Shown here piece after piece: positions 58,302-64,000 of a stretch of DNA of 64,000 nucleotides. Position 1 is the stretch's first letter, and each line of letters begins with the position of its first letter. Origin of the DNA: Kribbella sp. NBC_00382 (GTDB lineage Bacteria > Actinomycetota > Actinomycetes > Propionibacteriales > Kribbellaceae). The position numbers and the translations under genes are program-made. The notes beneath the pieces were generated by a model. The model saw nothing but the letters and a program-made list of their open reading frames with translations, was not told where the DNA came from and made no database searches. The stretch covers positions 3,100,001-3,164,000 of the forward strand of contig NZ_CP107954.1 of the NCBI RefSeq assembly GCF_036067295.1, written 5' to 3'.

Positions 58302-59093
58302 ATGGCTCAGTCAGATCCCCTCTACCAGCGCATCGCGAGCGAGCTGCGTGACCAGATCCGCAGCGGAGCGATTAAGGCCGGCGAGCGCCTTCCGACCGAA
58401 CTGGAGTTGCGCGAGCAGTACGACGTATCTCGCAACACCGTGCGACTGGCGCTGGGGCTGCTCCAGAACGAAGGCATGATCACGAGCGTCCAGGGCAAAG
58501 GCACGATCGTGCGCGAGCAGATGATGCTCACCTATCACGCTGCCTGGGCCGAGAGTCGCGACAGAACAGCCAGCGATCAGACTGACGCGTTCAACGCGGA
58601 GATGAAGAACCAGGGTCGCAAGGGGGAGTACCGCGACTTTGAGATGCGGATCAAGTCTGCAAGCCCGGTGTTGGCCGCACGCCTCAACGTCGAAGAAGGG
58701 GACTCGCTCGTCTCGCGTGCGATCACCCGGTACGTCGACGGGCAGCCGTTCAGCCTCCAGGACAGCTACTACCCGATGGACATCGCGCAGGAATGCGGTC
58801 TGCTCTCTCCGCACGACGTGCCGGGCGGAGTCATTCGAGCGATGGCGGCCAAGGGGCACAAGGAGATCGGGTACGTGGATGAGCTGACTACCCGGATGCC
58901 GGTGCCTGACGAAGCTCGCAAGCTCGGGCTGACCACCGGTACGCCGGTTCTGGTCTACGTCCGGACGACCTACAGCGATAGCCGGCCATTGCGGCTCACG
59001 CTCACCATCTTTGCCGGGGACCGTAACCGAGTCGTCTACGAGATCGGCGACCTCCAGGCGTACACCCCAGTCGAGAACGGCGACGAGTCGTGA
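58302..59093 (+). CDS. GntR/HutC-family repressor, KorSA-like
   Basis: A 263-residue regulator. The GntR winged helix occupies residues 4-75 (YQRIASELRDQIRSGAIKAGERLPTELELREQYDVSRNTVRLAL). A UTRA ligand domain follows (SLVSRAITRYVDGQPFSLQDSYYPM). In pSAM2 the equivalent KorSA keeps the element integrated by repressing the activator gene. ATG 58302 has a GGAAGG site; an upstream open frame covers the operators and is unlikely. It overlaps the acetyltransferase gene by 4 bp. Confidence 0.88.
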   Translation: MAQSDPLYQRIASELRDQIRSGAIKAGERLPTELELREQYDVSRNTVRLALGLLQNEGMITSVQGKGTIVREQMMLTYHAAWAESRDRTASDQTDAFNAEMKNQGRKGEYRDFEMRIKSASPVLAARLNVEEGDSLVSRAITRYVDGQPFSLQDSYYPMDIAQECGLLSPHDVPGGVIRAMAAKGHKEIGYVDELTTRMPVPDEARKLGLTTGTPVLVYVRTTYSDSRPLRLTLTIFAGDRNRVVYEIGDLQAYTPVENGDES

Positions 59094-59716
59094 TTGTCGA
59101 GCAGGCCACGATCGCGGACCTACCGGTCATCCTCGCGATGCGCCAGGAGGCGAGCGACTGGCTGGGCAAGAAGGGCATCAGGCAATGGGCTGTCGCCTGG
59201 CCCAACCCGGAACAGCAGTCCGAGCGGATCCTGTCGAGCATCCGATCAGGCGAGACATGGATGATCCGTACTGATGACGGCGACAACGCCGCGACTGTTG
59301 CCCTTGACTCCTTTTCTGATCCCCAGCTCTGGACGCCTGAGGAGCAGGCCGAACCGGCGATGTACCTGCACCGCTTGATCGTGCGCCGCAAATATTCCGG
59401 ACTCGGCGACGACGTCATCGACTGGGCTTGCACCCGCGCCGGCCAACTGGGAAACCACTGGGTTCGTATCGACGTCTGGACGGACAACGTCGGCCTCCAC
59501 CGCTACTACGAGAACCGCGGATTCAAGCACGTCCGCACCCTCGATCTCGCGCACTACCCGTCCGGCGCTCTCTTCCAACGCCCCGCGACGAACTGGCGAG
59601 CGGAGGCCGAATCTCGGGCCATCGCAGAGAAGCCGCAAACTCTGCCAACCCGCCGAGGCCGGTTCGAGTCCTTCGAGCGTGCTCTCTGGCCGGTGCTCCA
59701 CACCGTCACCACCTGA
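59090..59716 (+). CDS. GNAT-family N-acetyltransferase (AICE)
   Basis: A 208-residue acetyltransferase: MIVEQATIADLPVILAMRQEASDWL at the start, AMYLHRLIVRRKYSGLGDDVIDWAC (acetyl-CoA strand and loop), and LHRYYENRGFKHVRTLDL. The C-terminal 50 residues are an extra, basic tail. GTG 59090 overlaps the GntR stop (GTGA). GntR-GNAT pairs occur in several AICEs; the acceptor is not known. Confidence 0.85.
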   Translation: MIVEQATIADLPVILAMRQEASDWLGKKGIRQWAVAWPNPEQQSERILSSIRSGETWMIRTDDGDNAATVALDSFSDPQLWTPEEQAEPAMYLHRLIVRRKYSGLGDDVIDWACTRAGQLGNHWVRIDVWTDNVGLHRYYENRGFKHVRTLDLAHYPSGALFQRPATNWRAEAESRAIAEKPQTLPTRRGRFESFERALWPVLHTVTT

Positions 59717-59840
59717 CCGATGTCTAGCCAGGTGAGAGGCTGGTTGCCGCAACTTCTCGCAACATCGATGACACGCAACTTCGCGGAACCCCAGACTTGG
59801 CAGCGCAAGCTCAAGCAACCGATGCAGACAGGGGATCATC

Positions 59841-60041
59841 ATGAAACTCACACTCGTTGCAGGCGACCCGGAATCGGCTCCGAAGAACAGCCCCACCCTC
59901 TACAAGACCGACCGTGGAAGCTGGGTTGTGCAGGGCTGGGTCGTCGACGACCCTGACGCACTGACCACGCTGAACCTCCCGAACGGTGAAACGGCCGTTG
60001 AGATCCCGGACCGCATGATCCAGTTCTTCACCAACCCGTAG
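59841..60041 (+). CDS. Small protein of the DUF6879/XRE cassette (66 aa)
   Basis: A 66-residue protein, MKLTLVAGDPESAPKNSPTLYKTD, with a central WVVQGWVVDDPDAL and an end in IPDRMIQFF. It probably forms a small beta sheet. GGGGATC precedes the ATG. It lies 9 bp before the DUF6879-like gene and belongs with it and the XRE gene; such three-gene sets are frequent in Streptomyces and relatives and have no proven function. Confidence 0.72.
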   Translation: MKLTLVAGDPESAPKNSPTLYKTDRGSWVVQGWVVDDPDALTTLNLPNGETAVEIPDRMIQFFTNP

Positions 60042-60050
60042 GACGACGGC

Positions 60051-60569
60051 GTGGATGAGATCACCGAAGATGCTTTCAACGAGCTGCTGACCGAGTTCAA
60101 GCGCAGCTCGGTGCATCTAGAGACGCGCGATGCGTACGGCACCGAGGTTGAACTGCCTCACATGGCGAAGTGGAAACGCGGCGAGCCGGACGACTTCGAG
60201 TGGCTGCAGGAGTGGTGTACAGAGCTAGGCGAACATGTTGCAGCAGGCCGGACGGTGCGCCGGGTGAAGATCGTCTCGGAACCACTCAGCGACTATCAGC
60301 GCTGGGTGTACGACGTGTTCACGCCCATCGTCGCGGCTGGTGAGGATATCCGCTGGCTGCCACGACGATGCGTTTCAACGTTGCGCATCCCTGGCAATGA
60401 CTACTACTTGCTCGACAACGAGCGGGTGGTGTTTTTGCACTACGCCGGGTCCGGCTTGAATACGGCCTTCACGACAACAACTGACGCGTCCGTGGCTGAG
60501 ATGTGCCGCGAGGCATTCGAGCAGGTGTGGGCGTTGGCGATACCGCACGGTGAATACAAACCCGAATAG
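60051..60569 (+). CDS. DUF6879-family protein
   Basis: A 172-residue protein with the pattern FNELLTEFKRSSVHLETRDAYGTE, then WLQEWCTELGEHVAAGRTVRRVKIVSEPLSDYQRW and DYYLLDNERVVFLHY, characteristic of the DUF6879 group. The fold resembles phospholipase-D-like half domains by some accounts (recollection, unsure). GTG 60051. It overlaps the XRE gene by 20 bp. In related sets the XRE/DUF5753 regulator and this protein act together in development or toxin-antitoxin-like control, which is unproven. Confidence 0.8.
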   Translation: MDEITEDAFNELLTEFKRSSVHLETRDAYGTEVELPHMAKWKRGEPDDFEWLQEWCTELGEHVAAGRTVRRVKIVSEPLSDYQRWVYDVFTPIVAAGEDIRWLPRRCVSTLRIPGNDYYLLDNERVVFLHYAGSGLNTAFTTTTDASVAEMCREAFEQVWALAIPHGEYKPE

Positions 60570-61407
60570 CGCGACCCGAAAGGCGCAGGAGGCGTTGGGC
60601 CTGCGTCTTCGGGAACTGCGCAAGGATGCTGGGCTGACCGGTCGTGAGCTAGCCGCCGCGACCGGTTGGCATTTCACGCGTGTCTCGAAGCTGGAGCACG
60701 GCGTACAGGCACCCTCCAACGAGGACATCCGGCTGTGGTGCGAGGCGTGCTCCGCGGTGGACCAACTCGCGGACCTGGTCGCCCAGGCTCGCACGGTCGA
60801 GTCGATGTATCTGGAGTTCAAGCGGCAGACCCGCGCGGGCATGAAGCAGATGATGCTGGCGCCGGTGCCGTTGGAGGAACGAACCGAACGCTTCCTCATA
60901 TACGAGCACCACGTCATCCCCGGGTTCTTCCAAACGGCCAGCTACACGCGGGCGATGCTCAAGTTCTGGTTCGGCTTCCTGGACGTACACGATGACATCG
61001 ATGAGGCCGTGGCTGCCCGCATCGACCGCCAATCGGTCCTCTACGACAGCAGCAAGACGTTCGCTGTAATCCTCGAAGAAGCCGCCCTGTACACGCGTTT
61101 CGGCGACACTGACACGCTCGCCGGCCAGCTCGACCGCCTGCTGTCGGTCATGAGCCTGCCGAACGTTGCCTTTGGCATCGTGCCGCGCAATGTCGAGCGA
61201 AACGTGGTTGGACAGGTGAGCTTCTGGCTCTTCGATGACCAACTGGTGAGCCTAGAGACACCGACGGCCAGCATCGAGATCACCGCACCCCAAGAGGTGG
61301 CCATGTATGGGCGAATGTTCGACCACCTACGGCAGCCTGCGGTCTACGGGAAAGACGCCCGCGCGCTCGTCATCAAGGCGCAAAACGAGTTAGCCGACAG
61401 CAACTAA
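60550..61407 (+). CDS. XRE regulator with DUF5753 (Scr1-type) domain
   Basis: A 285-residue regulator. The helix-turn-helix (LGLRLRELRKDAGLTGRELAAATGWHFTRVSKLEHG) is followed by the DUF5753 effector domain (ERFLIYEHHVIPGFFQTASYTRAML, then LYTRFGDTDTLAGQLDRLLSVMSLPNVAFGIVP). Thousands of these occur in streptomycetes (WhiJ/AbaA-type loci), usually beside a small DUF397 protein; here DUF6879 and a 66-aa protein take that place. GTG 60550 overlaps the previous gene. Confidence 0.9.
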   Translation: MNTNPNSATRKAQEALGLRLRELRKDAGLTGRELAAATGWHFTRVSKLEHGVQAPSNEDIRLWCEACSAVDQLADLVAQARTVESMYLEFKRQTRAGMKQMMLAPVPLEERTERFLIYEHHVIPGFFQTASYTRAMLKFWFGFLDVHDDIDEAVAARIDRQSVLYDSSKTFAVILEEAALYTRFGDTDTLAGQLDRLLSVMSLPNVAFGIVPRNVERNVVGQVSFWLFDDQLVSLETPTASIEITAPQEVAMYGRMFDHLRQPAVYGKDARALVIKAQNELADSN

Positions 61408-61454
61408 TTGCAACTACCTATCCCGCGAACGGCCTAGGTCCCTAGCGTTTCACC

Positions 61455-61658
61455 ATGACATCAGCAGGGACAACGCCGCGCGCCGGAGTGGAGTGGGGCG
61501 GCCAACCAGGCGACCAGCCGCACGGCACCGGATGGCCTTCACTGCACCCCGCCGAACGCTGCGATGGCGAGAACCCGATGACCGGCAGGCCCTGCATCAA
61601 CGGCGACCACAAGGGCTACCACCGCGACAGCCTCGGTGCCGAGTGGCTCGATGACTAA
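61455..61658 (+). CDS. Small hydrophilic protein (67 aa)
   Basis: A 67-residue protein rich in Gly/Pro with two cysteines (AERCDGENPMTGRPCINGDHKGYH). The Cys/His spacing could bind a metal but fits no known finger. Start ATG 61455. It overlaps the next gene by 8 bp (ATGACTAA), supporting translation. Small proteins with a 'C-x-C-x-x-x-x-H-x-G-x-H' flavour are common in actinophages and AICEs. Function unknown. Confidence 0.6.
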   Translation: MTSAGTTPRAGVEWGGQPGDQPHGTGWPSLHPAERCDGENPMTGRPCINGDHKGYHRDSLGAEWLDD

Positions 61659-61893
61659 GCGCCGCAACATACGCGGCCGGCAGATGCGCCGATGGGCATT
61701 CCGCACCACAGCAGTCGATCGACGCAACGGTGTCGGGCCAGACGGTGAGGACCCACGCCACGTCAGCCTCGTCCTTCCCTGGTGCGTCGAGGCGTACCTC
61801 ATCCAGGGATCAGGCGATCCGCGACTGTCGTCCCGCAGATATCGACAGGTGGAGTTCTGCAACCTGAGCGCAGGACGCCGGAACACCCCATGA
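61651..61893 (+). CDS. Small basic protein (80 aa)
   Basis: An 80-residue arginine-rich protein, MTKRRNIRGRQMRRWAFRTTAV. No family is recognised. ATG 61651 overlaps the end of the preceding small gene, suggesting coupling. The terminator hairpin begins right after its stop. It could be an antirestriction-like or DNA-binding element protein, but nothing in the sequence proves it. Confidence 0.5.
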   Translation: MTKRRNIRGRQMRRWAFRTTAVDRRNGVGPDGEDPRHVSLVLPWCVEAYLIQGSGDPRLSSRRYRQVEFCNLSAGRRNTP

Positions 61894-61895
61894 CC

Positions 61896-61937
61896 AGCGG
61901 GACAGGTGCCGACCCCTGCATCTGCACCTGTCCCGCT
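61896..61937. terminator. Hairpin terminator between convergent genes
   Basis: A perfect 14-bp stem, 61896-61909 with 61924-61937, between the small genes on the plus strand and the minus-strand gene that ends at 61953. Confidence 0.8.
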
Positions 61938-61952
61938 GAACCACGCGTACTG

Positions 61953-62414
61953 CTAGTCCAAATCGAACTTGAGTATGCGTCGACTGACTGCCTGAAACTG
62001 GTCGACCGCAGCCACAGCCTCTGCTCGCGTACCGCTGACGAAAGCCCACTCATGTAGGCGAACCGCTGCCTCGACCGCTGCGTCGGAGACATCTTTCGGG
62101 CCGATGATGAGCACGAGGTTCATTGCTTCGATCACGCTGCGGTGAGGGCCTTCGTAGCCCATGTCACCAGGGCGGACCTGGTGCTCGTCTTCATACTCGT
62201 CGGTGGAATTGATCGTCTTCTGACAAGCAGCGGCAAACGAGACGTATGCGTCCTTGCGACTAGCGAAACGTGCTTCCTCGACCTCATGACGCCGCCGAAC
62301 CTCATCACGGGCCGCCTGTCGCTTCTCACTCATCCTGTCTCGGACCATGGCGATACCACCCGCGAGAGCGATACCGGCGAGCGCGCTGATGGTCCCGACC
62401 CATGCCGATTGCAC
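61953..62414 (-). CDS. Membrane-anchored coiled-coil protein
   Basis: A 153-residue protein with one N-terminal membrane helix (VGTISALAGIALAGGIAMV, residues 6-24), then a charged coiled-coil (RMSEKRQAARDEVRRRHEVEEARF, about 27-50) and a helical cytoplasmic domain. This plan is common in small proteins of actinobacterial mobile elements. ATG 62414. No enzymatic motif. It is alone, convergent with the small genes. Confidence 0.72.
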   Translation of the reverse strand: MQSAWVGTISALAGIALAGGIAMVRDRMSEKRQAARDEVRRRHEVEEARFASRKDAYVSFAAACQKTINSTDEYEDEHQVRPGDMGYEGPHRSVIEAMNLVLIIGPKDVSDAAVEAAVRLHEWAFVSGTRAEAVAAVDQFQAVSRRILKFDLD

Positions 62415-62590
62415 AAATCGAGCGTATCCCGAGTGTGATCCGCCAACCGATGTGCGACGGGTCTAGAAGCCTGCCAACCACGTCGGGCAACGGTAGTACC
62501 CCGTGACGGGATATTTGTCCGCCTGTGACAGGTCTATCGGCAGGCCACCCTCGATCGCGACGGGTCGCTCGTCGAGAGGGTCCGGGAGGG

Positions 62591-64000
62591 CTACTCGGCC
62601 TGCAAGTCCTCGACGTTCCGGTCCGGCGCGACCGAGGCGTAGATGGCATCAAGCCGCCGATATTCAGCATTGTCGAATTCTGGCGGTCCATTCGTAGCGA
62701 TCATCGTGGTGTCCCAAAGTCGCCCGTTTGTGCTCGGTCGCGGGGTGAGCAGCACGCCGACACTCCACGGCCACATCGGACCCAGCGCGTTGGACTTCGC
62801 AAGGAATCGCTGCCGCCGATGCAGCAGCCAGGAACGGAACATCTCTTGGTAATAGCCCGTCAACGTCCCCATACAGGTGAATGACAGGTGCAGTTCGCCT
62901 TGGTCGACGTAGAGGAGGCGGTGTTCAACCCTGAGGGTCCCTGGCGGGGCATTGCCACAGGTGATGAGCCGCCGCAGCAGCAGGCGTCCCAACTCAGCTC
63001 TGGTAGCTACCGCCACCCGGTCGATGTGCGAGAGGATCTGGACTCGATCGGTCTCGTCGCCAGTGAAGTCGGTTCCTGCGATGTCCTCCAGGATCCGCTG
63101 GAAGACACGGAACCCGAGTTCGTCACTGGCGGACGTCGGATCCGTCGGCAACAGCGGGACGTTTACCGGATCGGCTCCACCGTCATTCATCCAGTCGGGC
63201 AAGCGACTAGGCAGAACATGGAGATCCTTGTTGGCGAGGTCGAAGTAGCGGTTGGTTTCTGAGCCCAACTCAGCGGGGTCGTCCTCGCCCGAGACGCGAT
63301 GGATGTAGTCCACGACTGCGGATGCCGAACGCAATTGGTTCCAGAGGAACTCCCAGTCTCGACGTAGCATGACGACGCTCGGACCGTCAGCGTCCTTGGG
63401 CGGGACGACTTCTCTCGGAGGGTTCGGATGATCCAGGACGACGACAGCGACCCATTCCACCCGCTTGCCATCAAGGCGGACTGGACGACCCCGCAGATTG
63501 TCCAGCGTCACGTCTCCGGCTCTGAACGTCGACCGGATCGTTCCGCGTGCTTGTCTTAGTCCGACACCCGCATTCTTGAGCAGCCAGGATCGGGCGCGCT
63601 CGGGCGTGTCTGGCGTTGCAGAGGATCTCGCTTTGACCTGGAGTGCAATACCACGGAATCCGGAGACGATGGTCCCGTCGCCGATCTCTCGACGGCCGCT
63701 GCCCTTCGGAACAACTTTGGGCCGTAGCACGAAGTCCGGCAGCCCCCACCGACCTGCTACGGCGCGGGTGGCCCTCTCGACCTGCGTGCCGTATTCCTCG
63801 CCCGGGGGCAGTGCCTCCGCATCCGGGATCTCTCGGCCGACGATCCGCCCGTCCCGGAGCGCCAGATAAGTTAGCAGGCCGTCGTCGGTGCTGTAGATCG
63901 CCTGGCCTCGATCAGAGTCTTGGATTGCCTGGCGCGATTCCTGCTCTTGGCTCGGGTCATCGAACCGGACCGGCACCCATACCTCCGTGGGCTCCGAGGG
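62591..64000 (-). CDS. Uncharacterised protein with a restriction-endonuclease-like motif (5' end outside the window)
   Basis: At least 470 residues; the frame stays open to the right edge, reading EPTEVWVPVRFDDPSQ, so the start lies beyond it. The early part has YSTDDGLLTYLALRDGR and, further on, IVSGFRGIALQVKARSSATP: a strand with Q-x-K preceded by acidic residues, as in PD-(D/E)xK nucleases. The rest is mixed alpha/beta without a known domain. It is probably element cargo; defence or restriction is inference from one weak motif. Confidence 0.55.
   Translation of the reverse strand, partial: PSEPTEVWVPVRFDDPSQEQESRQAIQDSDRGQAIYSTDDGLLTYLALRDGRIVGREIPDAEALPPGEEYGTQVERATRAVAGRWGLPDFVLRPKVVPKGSGRREIGDGTIVSGFRGIALQVKARSSATPDTPERARSWLLKNAGVGLRQARGTIRSTFRAGDVTLDNLRGRPVRLDGKRVEWVAVVVLDHPNPPREVVPPKDADGPSVVMLRRDWEFLWNQLRSASAVVDYIHRVSGEDDPAELGSETNRYFDLANKDLHVLPSRLPDWMNDGGADPVNVPLLPTDPTSASDELGFRVFQRILEDIAGTDFTGDETDRVQILSHIDRVAVATRAELGRLLLRRLITCGNAPPGTLRVEHRLLYVDQGELHLSFTCMGTLTGYYQEMFRSWLLHRRQRFLAKSNALGPMWPWSVGVLLTPRPSTNGRLWDTTMIATNGPPEFDNAEYRRLDAIYASVAPDRNVEDLQAE

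Noticed and set aside
61890..62057. A 55-codon frame overlapping the end of the minus-strand gene at 61953
   Set aside because: It contains the terminator hairpin and over 100 bp antisense to a well-supported gene. Its ATGA overlap with the previous gene is probably chance.

Overview
This is 64 kb of high-GC actinobacterial chromosome. DUF3073, a WhiB-type protein, PurF with its four Fe-S cysteines, a c-di-AMP riboswitch in front of an NlpC/P60 hydrolase and a pSAM2-like integrative element all point to Actinomycetota. Overall gene content recalls Kribbella and its relatives, but that genus assignment is inference.

Region 1 (1-19700) is mostly core genome: the tail of an M20 peptidase, the three-gene pntAA-pntAB-pntB transhydrogenase, a TrmB/LuxR-type regulator divergent from a tiny secreted peptide, purF and purM, DUF3073, an ABC-2 exporter with a divergent two-component system, a riboswitch-controlled cell-wall hydrolase, a threonine dehydratase, a YciI protein, a YegP protein, a TetR/MFS efflux pair with visible operators, a PhyH-type dioxygenase with a divergent AraC regulator, and a TolB-like propeller.

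Region 2 (19850-27250) is accessory: an overlapping XRE-regulator/glycosyltransferase pair, three uncharacterised genes on the other strand, and a membrane protein/Nudix pair. The XRE protein and the membrane protein share an unnamed C-terminal domain. Region 3 (27450-36740) returns to ordinary genes: a serine hydrolase, a nitrilase-fold protein lacking its catalytic Cys, acetyltransferases, DinB, a phytase-like esterase, a tripeptidyl-aminopeptidase-like hydrolase and two phosphotransferases.

Region 4 (36745-48977) is a tRNA-Phe integration hotspot. Three copies of the tRNA-Phe terminator occur at 38.1, 40.1 and 48.9 kb; the last two still carry a 42-base 3' piece of the tRNA gene inside a 55-bp perfect direct repeat. 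The right-hand pair brackets an 8.8-kb island with no integrase. The island holds a low-GC OLD-family nuclease, a second diverged copy of the HAD/TrmO-like gene pair found at 36.7-37.9 kb, a broken GntR gene, and a RiPP locus: regulator, two small proteins, an ATP-grasp target precursor, an ATP-grasp ligase and a PIMT-like methyltransferase. This looks like a fuscimiditide-type (ester plus aspartimide) graspetide cluster and is the most interesting system in the window.

Region 5 (48936 to the right edge) is an actinomycete integrative and conjugative element (AICE): a two-gene cargo of unknown function, int, xis, a RepSA-like initiator, a WhiB-like protein, an FtsK/TraB-type translocase, five tandem paralogues of about 90 residues, and two further small genes, all on the minus strand as one tightly coupled operon. 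Facing it are a KorSA-like GntR regulator, with operators between them, and an acetyltransferase, followed by a DUF6879/XRE-DUF5753 cassette and small genes. The element's other end and the intact tRNA-Phe gene should lie beyond base 64000.
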